Below are positions 24,401 through 36,641 of a DNA stretch of 64,000 nucleotides, piece after piece. A program made the position numbers and the translations under genes. How positions within the stretch are numbered: the first letter of the stretch is position 1; the number at the start of each line of letters is the position of its first letter. This DNA is from Hybos culiciformis. Lineage: Eukaryota; Arthropoda; Insecta; Diptera; Hybotidae. The notes beneath the pieces are model-generated. The model was not told where the DNA came from. It saw nothing but the letters and a program-made list of their open reading frames with translations, and did no database searches. The stretch spans positions 63,560,108-63,624,107 of the forward strand of contig OZ023273.1 in assembly GCA_964007475.1 (NCBI GenBank). Reading direction: 5' to 3'.

Positions 24401-25440
24401 ATTATTTCCAGGAAATCTTTTGTACTCTAGCCTTTTTCAATGGGAAAATTTTACTTTTCAAAATGACTATTAAATTTTGAAAACCATCAATAATACTTTA
24501 AACAACAAGTTAAATAACAAGTTGGAAAATTTAAAATATTTGTGTCTATACCTATATATTATCTCAAGTTTAATAGTTCTACGAGAGTGTCTGTCATTAA
24601 TCAGGAAATTTTCAATAATATGTTTGTCATGTATTAGTAATTTGTTCTATACAATATCCTGATTAACACTGCGAAGATTTTTGTTTGCTTTCTTCATTGG
24701 CGTGCGGGTAAAAATTTTTTTTCAAAATGATGATAAAAATCTTCACTTTAATTTTTTTTTTTAGACATCTTCAAAAAACAATTTTTTTTTCTTTTTTATA
24801 AAAACAAGGATAGAAGAAGAAAAAAAAAAGACAATTTAAAAAATTTCGAATTTCAAACAATAAAATGTTTGGGTTACATGTTAAAATTAAGTTCTTTAAG
24901 AAAAGGATATCTTTTTTTTTTATTACCATTTTTGAAGATATAAAAAATTTTACATTTTGAGAAAAATCAAAAAAAGGAGGCAAAAATTCCAACAATGTGA
25001 AAATAAAAAGTTTATTTTCTTACTAGAAAATTAATTTTTTTTTCTTTTTTTTTTTTTCATTTTTACTTAAGGTTATGTTTTCACAAATTTTTCAGCCCGT
25101 TCTCTGTTAGATAAGTTATGAATTTATTTTTTTTTTTTTTTTTACCCACTAAGGTAAAGATATTAAAAAGTTTACTTTCCAATAAAGTAAAAAAAAAAAA
25201 TGTTTTGTTTTATAAATCAAATCATAACATTTAAACTTGACATATTATGTGACAAAATATTTTCAACACTGTACCATGAAAGGGTTATTTAAGAATTTCT
25301 TAGATTGGATTGAAATTATAGAAAAAAAAATTTCTTGTAAAAATGTTTGTAATACGTTTTTGATATGATATAAAATTAAATAAAAATTTTGTTCCATTAT
25401 AATTTATTGTTTACTTTAAGTATAATATTCTAAAATAATT
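21441..25440. other. AT-rich sequence, no supported gene
   Basis: Very low complexity, with many A or T homopolymers. A 30-bp palindrome (aaatatatagtttt / its complement) sits at 23819-23848. No gene was recognised; 24477-24662 and 24771-24995 are AT-driven frames. Confidence 0.5.
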
Positions 25441-25769
25441 ATTCACCTTGAGTAAGCCATAATCTTTAAATTCAGATTACCACAGATGGCTTTTTTACAT
25501 TATGAAGGTACAATTTAATGGATTTGAGGTTTTCCGTAACTTATTTATTACCTATTTTTTCTTGTTGTCAGATATCTTTATTTAGGAAAGGTCACATTTA
25601 CCTATAGGGTTTCCACATAAATAAAAATGTCATAAATCTATCAATTTATTGATTTTGGTAAAATTTTATTAAATGTTAACTAATTTAATTTTTAAGCACA
25701 GAAATTTATGTTTTTTAAATCCTTTATATTAACTTCACTTTTTCCACAAACACGGAGAGAAATCGTCGT

Positions 25770-26640
25770 TGATATTATACCCAATGACCATATTCTATTC
25801 GAAAATTGCGCATAAAAATGGGTTATTAGCTAGCTGCTAATAAATAATTCAAATAGCAAATAGTTTATTCTCAATAATATTTTGCAGGAATTGTTAGCTT
25901 TTGGAATAAATACTTACTCGATTTTTTGTTCGAATTATGTATCAGAATTAATAAATTATTCCTAACGAACTAATAGAACGTTTTCTTATGCTAGTAAACT
26001 ATTAGATATAAGTAATAGTTTACTCAACAGCTTACCACATTTATGTATTACTTAAGAATAAAATATTCGAAGCAAACAGGTGATTATTAATTAGAATTTA
26101 ATAATTTAAGAGAATGACAGCGTAAGAGTTATTAAATTATTCCTAGCAAATTAATAGAAAGTTCTCTTAGTGGCAGTAAAATGTGGGTATTATCGAATAA
26201 TTCGTATTGAGTTCGTCAGTAGATTATAATATTTATGGATTGTGTGATAATAATACATTCGAAGCAAACATGTAATCATTCATAAGAAGGTAATAATTTG
26301 AAAGAAGGATTTGTATAGAAAATTCTTTATAGAGTTTGATATCATGTCAAATTTGGAATATTTTATAGGTAGCAAAAAGGATTCGTGAATTATTTATTAG
26401 CCTATAATGCTAGTAATTTTTACTAAAAATTTGAGGAAATTCTTTGAAACATCGTCAATAACGAATAATCTAGAAGTAATAATATTAGTCGCAAAAAATT
26501 ATTCTTTTAATGGGCTGAAGTGCAATTATCAGAGTTCAGATACGTTTTATTTTATTTTCTTTTATAATATTGTTATTTGCGTAAATCTGGATAAAGTGAG
26601 CAGTTCCTCCGAATAAAAGTTATTCCTCATCATGTTATTT
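25770..26640. repeat. Diverged tandem repeat, unit about 187 bp
   Basis: Two units are clear: from about 25950 (taaattattcctaacgaact, then ttcgaagcaaacaggtgatt) and from about 26137 (taaattattcctagcaaatt, then ttcgaagcaaacatgtaatc). Flanking sequence has similar aattattc motifs, as does 35620-35850. No coding capacity is apparent; the 69-codon frame at 26407-26616 is not supported. Confidence 0.5.
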
Positions 26641-27470
26641 AAAAATTTAACAAATTGATGAATGACTTTTTGCAGAAAAACAGATCCTTTTCCAACTTTT
26701 CAATGAAAAGCAATATTATAAATAAGAAAAAAAATTAACGTTCCGTTATCTGATTCACAATTCTTCTCCACCAGTATATTTTTCTCTAGATCATTCCTTC
26801 TTGAGGATAATAGTTTCGAAATTGGAAGCATTTTCCTTAATTTTAAGTATAATATTTGCTACTTGTATTAATTTATCGATTCCTTTTGCTACCTAAAAAT
26901 AATTATACATTAGATAAGATTAATTGTTAGATTAATTAATACTTAATACAGGACATTTTAATTAATTTTAAAGTTGCATAACTTCCCTTTACAGCAATTC
27001 TAAACTTTTGTACTTTTAGATGTCATGCGATCAAATTTTGATTAAAACTCTTCTTAGAACCTAAATCTGCTGAAATGATAAAATTGTGTTACAAAAAGAA
27101 ATTGATATTTTGAAAATAAATCAAATATTCATTTTTATTTACATTTATTAATAAAATTAAAAATATTTCTTATTTCTAATGTTAAAATGTTATTGTCAAT
27201 ATAAATTACTGTATGTACTGTACTACATGTAATATACATTTTTTTAAATCAAGTAAATTCATACATGATCTACAACTACATATGTATCTTTACTTTAATT
27301 AATAAGTAATTCACATCATTATGCATAAAAATCCGTAGCTTTCACCGAGTAAATAAAAAATTATTAATTATTAATTTATCTTTAACTTAAACATTTCGTT
27401 CACATTGTTATCTAATGAAAGCTCCGGGTAAATACAGCAATAATCTCCTTACATTACTATGAAATAATGA
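26641..27470. other. AT-rich sequence, no supported gene
   Basis: Lies downstream of the broken zinc-finger gene. No terminal inverted repeat for a mobile unit was found by eye. Confidence 0.4.
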
Positions 27471-27570
27471 AATTAATACGTATAAAATATTATATAAAAA
27501 AATTATATTATAAAATGGTTTTGAAAAAATATTGCTACAAAAATTATTTAATTAGTATTATCATAAAAAA

Positions 27571-30030
27571 TTACATTGCACGAATCATAAAACATTTTTC
27601 ATTTCCTTCGAACGGGTACAATTCAAATGGCTTTTTATATGTAAGGTTCTTAAAATTTTCACAAATAATTGTACTTTTTCGTTCGCCTATGATGTGAACT
27701 GAAAAATGGGTATCAAATTTTTTAATCTCATATTCGTTCAAAAGCAAAAAAAAATCTAAATCAACAACGATAATATTAATAATTTCATATAATTTTGAGT
27801 TAAAATAAACATAATAGCCAGTTTTGAACTCTGTTCCTTTATAATTTATTTGACTTGACAAACCAACACTTTTCTGAGTATCAAAAGGAAATACAATGTT
27901 GTCGGAATAAGTTTTAGTGGTTTTAATATTTGTGTATGTAATTTTTTTTATATCGGTTTTATCAAATACATCTTTTTGACTTAGTATTAAATTGGAAAAT
28001 TTGAATGAAAACTTTTTTCCAAGTGAGTACTCTAAATTTACTCTCGAAAAACTAACTTTTGAATATTCTTTCAAACTTTTATTCTTACTTTCATGTCGCA
28101 TGCAGGATAACGCTATAGTGGGTTAGAAAATGATGCTTCGGCCTAAGATTTTTTTCTGGAAAGCATTCTAAGTATAACAAATGATGTTCTTTGATTATTA
28201 ATTGTAAACAATTAATTTCAACGTAAGAAAAAGTATCTTTGAGAAGAAAATCTATCATTTCTCTGTATCTTTGAGAAGAAAATCTATCATTTCTCTCAAT
28301 TTTATTACATACTTCCATACTATATTACATTCTGGTACAAATTCTCCGAGAAGTAAGGTAAAAAATTTTAAAAAAGTGTACGTTTCTTTAGCTGATAAAT
28401 GAAGTCTGTCATTTTTAAGGTGTTCAAGCTTTATGTTACCCGGTGGCTTGCTTGATACCTCAATTTCCCCGTAGTTAAAAGTAGAAAGTTTTTTGTTGAG
28501 TATTTCAATAGAAAAAAAAGAATTCGTAATAAAATAGTTAACAGAATTAATGAGTCCAAATTTCACACAGCCTTCAAAGCAATCATGCATAATATCTGCG
28601 TAGTAATTTTGAGTCACGTGAAATGTGTTCAGTAAGTTTAATGAAGAAGCTTCTCTTATACCAGTATTTTTATAATCGGGTTTTCTAATATCTTCTTCGT
28701 AATTATCGAAAGTTCTAAGTAAGTTGTTTTTTTCTGTAGTACTTCTGTAAGTTTCTGATTTTGGGGCTTTGCAAAGTCTACAAAAATAAATATGACTAAA
28801 CGATGACGAAAATCCTAAAAGAGTATTAAGTGCCAGATTATCACCAATAAATAAACCAACCAAAAAATGTACTGTAATAGTCCCGGCCGACGTCTGAATT
28901 TCTATTCCCTTTTCTAATTGCCGTAATACATCAACAAAGTCTGCTATGGTTTTCGATGTCTTGAAATTTTTAAAATGCTTACTTTTAATCAACATGGCAA
29001 CAAAAATATTATCTAAAGAAGTACTAAACTCTGGAAGAGTTGGGAAGTGATAGTAAAATGCAGCGACGGATTGATTACCGGCATGACTCCCTAAACTATT
29101 TCCAGTTTCCACATCATCGTAATAGATAAAGATTGGCAGACAAATTTGATTTTTTCCAAAAAAACTAATTTTTTTTTTCCAAATATCGCCTTGAACAAAA
29201 TTTTCGATAACATTGTCAGAATTTCTTATCAATTTATTGGTATGAGCCACAGTTTTTTCTAAAATATCTCCCCGCTCAAAAAATAATTTTATTTGATGTA
29301 CAATAGGCATAAGAACTCCTTCAATTTTTTTCTTTGCTAAAGTGCTTCTGCCTTTTTTGTACACTGGCTGAACAAGACTACCTATTTCAAATTTTGTTGG
29401 ACTTTTATACAAACCGCGTTTGCACAGTTCTCTGATTAGTAAATGTTCCGTGTTACAATTATCGAAAGGTCTCGAGCATTGAGACATTATGTCTCTTAGT
29501 ACGGTCGCGTTTTCCGAACTGAGAAGTGGTTCAATTATTTGTCCAAGTTGGTGAAAAACTTTTTCTATTACGTTTTCCGTAAAGTTCACTAAAATTTCGT
29601 TAATAATTTTTGTTGTAAGATGACTTTCACTAAATAATTTACTAACAAATATTAGGACCGAGTCTTTTAGATTTTTCAAAAGTTGGTTTATCTCTTCAAA
29701 ATTAAAAGATTTGCTCTTTACATTTCGTGAGGGATTTTCGACAGAAAGAATTTTATTTTTATCATTAGTATGACTAACAGAATTTTTATTGTCTTGCCCC
29801 GCAACTACGTTTTCTTCAGACAATAATGAATTTAGAATATTATCGTAAGTGTCATTTTTATGCGTTTTTAAATGCTTTTTGAACGTACTAAAATCATAGA
29901 AAGTAGAACAACATTTATTTTGATAACACATTACTTTCTCATTTCTTTTTATAAAGTGTATTAATTTCAAATGATTAATAAGATCGTCTATTAAAGGAAA
30001 ATTTTTCAAGCATATAAAACAATAGAACAT
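27571..30030 (-). pseudogene. C2H2 zinc-finger transposase-like protein, frame broken
   Basis: From the ATG at 30030 the first frame runs 591 codons to 28255. Residues 4-25 form a C2H2 finger (CFIC, then H and H four apart) and residues 35-57 a second (C-x4-C, H-x3-H). Further on come IYYDDVETGNSLGSHAG (about 302-318), LFIGDNLALNTLLGF (about 393-407), a CRLCK cysteine pair (about 417-421) and DIMHDCFEGC (about 479-488), typical of a transposase-like family found across animals. A perfect 32-bp tandem duplication (28233-28264 and 28265-28296) shifts the frame. Coding continues with LRPKHHFLTHYSVI, then breaks again near 28110 and resumes as CMRHESKNKSLKEYSKVSF to the stop at 27571. The gene lies 55 bp downstream of the SAM-domain gene. 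A nuclear DNA-binding or transposase origin is inferred. Confidence 0.75.
28233..28296 (-). repeat. Perfect 32-bp tandem duplication in the zinc-finger gene
   Basis: Two identical adjacent copies begin gtatctttgagaagaaaatc on the plus strand. Because 32 is not a multiple of three, the duplication ends the long frame with DFLLKDTEK and places the continuation (DFLLKDTFSYVEINC) in another frame. The absence of any difference between copies suggests a recent event or an assembly error. Confidence 0.95.
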
Positions 30031-30084
30031 TTTAAGAAACGGATAATATTTAAAAATAAAAAACAAAATTGGTTACCTCACTTT

Positions 30085-33071
30085 TTACAAATTATCAATC
30101 AGATCTGAAACATCTGTTGGTAACTTTTCTTTGGGAGTATAAATTTCATAAAAATAATTTTGAATTAAAATCCAAAATTTTTCATTTTCAAATGGATATT
30201 TAAGATTCAAAACATAGAAAAGTTTAAAGTATATATCAAGAGCTTCGAGAAATTTTTCAAATACGTATAATATTTTTTCTGTAGCAACTGCAAATTTTAC
30301 ATCATCATTTCCAATAACAAATAATATTGGTTGAAAATTGATTTTGTGCTCCACACAAAATATTTTTCTTTTATTAATTAAAACATCAATATTAGCAACC
30401 GTATCAGCTTCCAAAGCAAAACAACCCCAGGAATCTCCAATACTAACTTTCCAAAACTTGCCGTTAATTTTTTTTCTGGCAGATGACTTGACCAAACAAT
30501 GGAAAAGTTTACAAAATTGATACCTTCGTAGTTCTAAAATAGAAAAAAAATCGAATAATTTTCATTATAAATTTAAATTTTTTCAACTAGTTTTTAAGGA
30601 TATAAGCTTCGGTTTGAAATGAATTTTTTGTACAAATAAAAATAATATCGTTTCACTTACCTTCATTATTCGACAAATTTTCCATTAATTTGAGTCCAGA
30701 TGCAAATTTAATTCTAGACTTAAATGTGGATTGGATTAAGTCTTCAGCTTTTGTCCATTTCAATAACAGCTTATTAAATTTTCCGGGAAATAGAAGTTCA
30801 AAATCAATATCAATCTAAAAGAAAATATTGAGGCCAAAATAAAACAAAAACTTAAAAGAAAATTAAAGATTTAAAATTTTGGATTAACTTACTAGTCTTG
30901 CACCATTGGCATGGATAATCAATGGCCAATCTGTTAATATTTCTTCCGTAGTTTTAGAAATTATTTCGGAACGTCTAATATTGAAAGTTGACTTCCACTT
31001 GATTTCAACTGTTTCCCAGGGAGAGCATTTCGATTTCAACCATTCTTTGTCACTTTGAATTTCAGAGGATATTTCATCAACTGATAAATAAAAAGAGATA
31101 ATTTACAACAAATTATACTACATTATGTTCGATTATGCAATCATGATTTAAATACCAATAGTGGAATTTGATGACTGGAATGTCGATACGGATTTCGGTT
31201 TTGATATTTGCCTTACTCTTGCTGTGAAAATACCGGTTTTTTTAAAACATCCAGCCAAAGTTCGATATTTTATATATAACTTTCCGCTCGTTCTCGGATT
31301 TTTTTGGAAATAATATTCCTGAAAATCATATTTTGTTTAACAGGCTAAAAAATTTCAAAATCTGATAATTTACCTTCGATTCATTTGTAAAAACCTTTAT
31401 TATTTCATTACTAATTTTTTCAAAATCAGCCGTTCTCATAGCAATATTTTTTTCAATATAAATTCGAATAATACTTGTCGCCAGCAGATCGCGCTCATCC
31501 GGACTAAGAATTTCTTTTTCCTTATATCGTTTTAAGAGAAAACTTCCTAAGTCAGTTGTTAGATACCTTTCAATATTCTAAAATGAAACTTAATTTTAAT
31601 ATTTAAAAATAACGTTATACGATTTTAATATTACAAATATGTCCATCTCATTATTAACTGTATTATTCACTTGTTCATTATTATATTTTAAATTTGATAT
31701 GGAAATGTCATGATCGGAATTAGTGCAATTCAATGTTATAGGCTCAATGTTCTGAAAAATAAACAAAATTTTTAATACAGACTTAAAAAAACTTTTTTTT
31801 TGAAAAATAATTAGTTGGAACGAAACATATAAAATAGCATAAGAAGCATTACTACTTACTTGCGATATGCGCCATTCATTGACAAGTGCTCTGAATGTAA
31901 CACGAGCACCTACATCTGTTCCAAAAATTTGCAATAAATCGTGTTCGGTTATATATCTCAAGGAGTTCATAGTTATAAAATTTTCTAAAAAATAATATAT
32001 GTATATTAACTTTGTTTGCTTCAAAATTCTAAATTAAATTTATGGTAATATAAAATTACAAAGTAGGTGTACTGTACACACATTTAAAAAATGAATGTAT
32101 ATATTTGATTCTACAAAGCCATACTGCATACTAAAATTATTACATATTCATATGGGAAAATATGACAATTCATTATATCATTATAAGCATTTAGGCCTAC
32201 AAACTTTTTTTTTGTAAAATCAATAAAAATAAAGTTCACAACAAATCTCGAAAGAATCCATACCTTTAATAAATCTGAAGTAGCTCTCCATTTTATATTT
32301 AATCATCAAATTTTTTAATTCGTAAGAATCATTTCTGTCTGAATCAGCACAGGTCAAATCTACTAAATTTTGACCGCCTTCGCTCTGATTTAAATAATCT
32401 TCAGGTTGTAGTACGGTTATAATCTCAAAATTTGATTGAATGTGTTGTTCTTCAGTATGTTGCTGCGAATTCAACGGTAAAAGCTGAAAAGTTGAGCTTT
32501 CTCCTTCGAAAATATACAATATACAAAAATTTAAGTTTAAGATTTCAAATTTATCATACTGTTCAAATTTATCATACTGTTCGAATTTATCATACTGTTG
32601 ATACCGTATTTGAAATCGCCACACAAAATATTTGAGAAATAATGAAGTATAAAAATGCGAATCAATGTTATGTAAGTAAAAGTATTTTCCTCATGCGTTC
32701 ATTAAATTAACATTATTAATAATGTAAAATATTGTGTTCATGCATAGATGATTATAAAATACAGGTAAAAATACTAAGAAAGAACTCAAGCTACTAATTT
32801 TTTAGAAGAACATAGCATTTTCGTAAAACTGAAAAGTTCTCCTATACAAAGAAATAAATACATTCTAGTGTTTCATCGCATAACCAATTTAGCTTTGGCA
32901 TGAATGTAGAATGCAGAAATGTTGCCGTATTAAAAATATTTTAATATTTTAATTTGACAAAGATTATTTTAATGTTGTTTGAAAATTATTTAAATTGAAA
33001 ATATATATTTGAAATGTTTTACCACTTGATGTATCTTGCAATGTTTGTTGAATAAACTCAATTTCTTCCAT
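30085..33071 (-). CDS. SAM-domain protein, SAMD3-like, nine exons
   Basis: Exons on the minus strand: 33071-33023, 32503-32264, 31984-31860, 31751-31635, 31577-31374, 31318-31156, 31080-30893, 30814-30661 and 30533-30085. Every intron is GT-AG, and the phases agree across all eight junctions, giving 563 codons with the stop. The start is ATG at 33071 (MEEIEFIQQTLQ). A SAM-like domain spans about residues 79-136 and crosses a junction (MESYFRFIK to ENFITMNSLRY, ending VTFRALVNEW). Next come a helical region with LSPDERDLLAT, then FTNESKEYYF and GKLYIKY, then LTDWPLI and DFELLFPGKFNKLL, and a C-terminal LDIYFKLFYVLNLKYP. This order resembles SAMD3-like proteins of animals. SAM domains mediate protein or RNA contacts; the actual role is unknown. 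The frame is intact, unlike its downstream neighbour. The first acceptor (ttcgaag) has a weak pyrimidine tract. Confidence 0.8.
32545..32599. repeat. Short tandem repeat, three 18-bp units
   Basis: ttcaaatttatcatactg occurs three times in a row with one or two changes. It lies in the first intron of the SAM-domain gene just upstream of exon 2. Translated, it would give a YDKFEQ repeat, but the spliced model excludes it. Confidence 0.8.
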
Positions 33072-34440
33072 GTCGGATTATGTTCATATGTGTTTATCTA
33101 CAAATGATTATAAGTAACAAAATAAATGTATTCTACACCTACAAAGACTGATTTAATGTAAATTTACGAATTTTTTTTTAAAGTGTATTCATGTGTAATT
33201 GAATATCTTTTTTGTGTTAATGTTAATAGCTCAGTTTTACTTATCCATTAGAAAAAATAAAATATAAAGCATTATAGTTATTATTATATTTTAGGAGTAC
33301 GTAATTTTAACATAAATTAAAAAAAAAATACTTCAATCGTAAAATATAATTATGCAATACTTTGTAAGTAATGAGTAATGATAAAAAACGTTAATGCTGG
33401 TTACGCTTAATCTCGTACTTTCAAGACTTCGTCTAAAATACATAAATTCATACTACAGGTTAGACAGAGTTATTATTTTTACTTGATTAAATAAAAACTT
33501 TTATTATATGTACTTGATATTATTTGAAATCAAGAAAAATTTATTTTAACTAAATTTTTGTTTTTATTTATATTTTTAACCTACAGAGGGTTTGAACTTT
33601 TCGAAGGTTTTTCATTGTGTGAGCAATTCTAACCTTCAAAAATATATTTTAATAAACAAATTTTTAATATCTAGATGTATTGCAAATTATTATTGAATTT
33701 TTTTGATAACGTGAGATTTTTGTATTTTAATTTATCTATATTTTGTCAAGACTTGTTCTTAAATATGTAATTGGGAAGACCATCATTGTTACTACTTTTC
33801 GTTGAAGTTGAAACAAACCAAGAATAAAACTATCTCGAATATGTATTCTAGAAAAACCTGGTTGCAACCACAAGTATGAAAGTATGATTTTGTACCGAAA
33901 CAAAAATTTATTATTACAAGAAAATTGTTAAAGTACCTAATTCTTTATGTAGACTAATTTATTAATAGTAATTAAATAGTATGTAACCAAAGCTTATACC
34001 ACATTAAATATGTATATGTTGATCGGGCTCGGAATAAAAAAAAACATAATAAGCTTAAATACTACCTACTACCTACGTGCCAATAAATAACCTTGATTTA
34101 CTGAAAACAGATTTCAAGGCATAACTTTTAGCGTAAAATTTATACTTTTTATGTTTATGTGCAATCAAATTCGCATGCATAAGTATTTAAGTTGAAATAA
34201 AAATTGCTCATTAATTTATTGTTAGGCCGATACCAGATCATGAGTACAATTCTTTTATTAACCCTTTTTAGTAAACATTTTCAATACATTAAACGTCTTT
34301 TTAAAAACTTTCAAAAAACATATCAAAGATTAAGAAGTTATTTTATTTAGTTATCGTTCTTGCGGCTCAAAGCTTTAAAAATATACATTTCAATTGACAA
34401 AAATAAGTAGCGAAAGAGTTAATAAAATTATGTAAATATA
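33072..34440. other. 5' flank of the SAM-domain gene, AT-rich
   Basis: The promoter of the SAM-domain gene should lie at the left end of this stretch, but no distinctive element was recognised. The rest is AT-rich with no gene. Confidence 0.4.
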
Positions 34441-35345
34441 CCGGTTGTATGTTCTATAATATCAAAATCTTTAAGTGCCACAATCTTTCCTTTTTTTTTT
34501 CTTATCTTGAAATCTTGAATTACAAAATCCTTAACTTCAAAATCGTTATTATCAAAATCTTTAAACGCATCATCTTTAAGGACCAAAATCATTATTTTTA
34601 GAAAATTATAAAATAGAAAAGATAAAATCGGGGTAATCTAATGCAGTTTTTAATTATAAATTTTAGCACGAAGTGAAAAAAATTATGTTTATTTTAGATG
34701 AAGTTTTATGTAATTGAAAATATATAAAAATTGTTTCTTGTGTACATTTTGAATTGTATGTACAAAGATAAATTTCACGCCGCACTTAAAAATATTGTCG
34801 GCCGGGTTTTTAAACTCTGAAAATTTGAATGTGCAGATTCATACAGAATGATTACTTAAAACCAGATCCATTTTGGTTTTTCAAAATTTGCTTTTTGTGC
34901 CGAGATAGACCCCGAAATGGTAATTTTTACTTCCTTATTTTCCCATAAAAACGAATTATTTTTGATTGGACTCTTTTCTAAAAGATTGTTTCCGAAAAAA
35001 AACAGAATGATCTAATCGAAGTATCGAAATTGAGTGTGTTTTATAAAACGTAAAATTATTATAAAATAATCTAATACGAAAAAAAATTAAGAGATAGAAG
35101 TATTTGAAAAAAGTAAAGATTTTTATTAGTTTGGGTCGCACGCGTCAATATTAATAAAAATCTTTATTTTTTTAAATATTAAAGATTTTTTTATTAAGGA
35201 TTTTATCTTTTAAGGATTTTGTGTTTAAAGATTTTGTAAATAAAAGTTTCGCACTTAAGAATTTTGAAAGTAAGGATTCTGTAAAATGGTTCTGTAATAA
35301 AGATTTTGTTATTAAGGAAAACGTGTCACAACCAAAAATATGCCT
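34441..35345. mobile_element. Element with inverted subterminal repeat arrays
   Basis: At 34460-34595 a degenerate motif tcaaaatctttaa recurs about eight times every 12-20 bp. At 35155-35325 its reverse complement (ttaaagattttga, aaggattttgt) recurs about nine times. The two arrays face each other across about 550 bp of unrelated sequence. Short possible ends are ggttgta (34443) and acaacc (about 35329). Opposed subterminal arrays are a known layout of transposase-binding sites in some DNA transposons, so this is probably a non-autonomous element. Open frames at 34956-35141 and 35221-35460 derive from it; no transposase is visible. Confidence 0.5.
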
Positions 35346-35579
35346 TATAAATAAAATTACAAAAGTTACAAAAAATAAAAGACTTACCTTGCAATGCGGT
35401 TTTGTTCCAAGCTTTTCTATTTTTATTTTTATTGTGTTATTTGTTTTTATTTATTATTAAAAAATTAAATTCACCTTTTTTTTTGTGTTTAATGCATAAA
35501 AATTAATTTTTAAAAATTTTTTCCTTTTTTTTGTTCTACCTTTTTCGACAATAAACTTTCAATTGACTAGGCAAATAAA

Positions 35580-35894
35580 AATTGTAAAAGTTAAAGGTGT
35601 TTCATTGTATTTCGGAACAGTTTAAAAGTTTACCGTTTATAAATTATTCGCTTATAAGAATAAATTGTTTGATATATGAGTAAGATGCTCAGTTCTCTCA
35701 GCAACTTTAATGAATTATTCGCGAAGGGAATTAGTAGCATTTATATCATTGCACGAATGAAGTTTTTACTCTCATAGGTTTTACAAATTATTCTCAACAG
35801 CGAATAATTTTGTATTATCAAAGAGTTTATTTCAAACCCATAACAGAGTAATAAAATTTGATGATCAATGAACGAAATTGCCACAGGTTGTTCA
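35580..35894. other. Sequence left of the gap, aattattcg-like motifs
   Basis: Several attattcg-type motifs (attattcgctta, gaattattcgcgaag, gcgaataattttg) echo the tandem repeat at 25.8-26.6 kb. Similarity is weak, and no gene is present. Confidence 0.3.
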
Positions 35895-36094
35895 NNNNNN
35901 NNNNNNNNNNNNNNNNNNNNNNNNNNNNNNNNNNNNNNNNNNNNNNNNNNNNNNNNNNNNNNNNNNNNNNNNNNNNNNNNNNNNNNNNNNNNNNNNNNNN
36001 NNNNNNNNNNNNNNNNNNNNNNNNNNNNNNNNNNNNNNNNNNNNNNNNNNNNNNNNNNNNNNNNNNNNNNNNNNNNNNNNNNNNNNNNNNNNNN
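35895..36094. other. Assembly gap, 200 N
   Basis: Exactly 200 N in a row, a common convention for a scaffold gap of unknown size. Frames reported across it have no meaning. Confidence 0.98.
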
Positions 36095-36640
36095 AAGCAT
36101 TAAATATAATTCACTTTTTTTTTTTCTTTAAAGTACTCTATGTGCTATCATGCACAACACTTACCTAACCTACATAATAATACATACCTAACCTACATAT
36201 AGAATATCAACATATCGCATTTACATATGTATATAATATAATATATAAATTTATGGAATTATTGTATCAATTTGAATGGAAGAAAAATACATTTTTTTTT
36301 AATACATATTTTTATTGTTATTACAACTTTAAGAAAGAAAAGTAAAAAATATTTATAATACCTCTTCTTAACATATAGTGAACAACATTATCATTTGCAT
36401 ATTTATGTAAGAACCATATTTTGTCTTCATCATAAATAGGCGAATTTTTGGGAAGAATGTTTGAAAAAAAAAAATTATTGAAGTTTATTGAAGTTTATAT
36501 TGAAGTTTATACTTCTTTAGGCGCGGTGTATGATATAAATGAGTAATTCTGTAGGGGGTAAAAATTTTTTTACTCATTCGAATTTGAGTTAAAAAAAAAA
36601 ACGACATGCTGTACCGTTTGAATACTCAAAAAAAATGAGT
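36095..36640. other. AT-rich sequence right of the gap
   Basis: Contains a short triple repeat of gaagtttat (36480-36512). No gene is supported. Confidence 0.5.
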
Positions 36641-36641
36641 C

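Noticed and set aside
27467..27697. 76-codon plus-strand frame
   Set aside because: Antisense to the 3' end of the zinc-finger gene and lysine/isoleucine/tyrosine-rich.
30338..30520. 60-codon plus-strand frame
   Set aside because: Antisense shadow of the last exon of the SAM-domain gene.
32432..32635. 67-codon plus-strand frame
   Set aside because: Antisense to exon 2 of the SAM-domain gene and the three 18-bp intron repeats.
35741..36168. Open frames spanning the run of N
   Set aside because: They exist only because N was translated as unknown residues.
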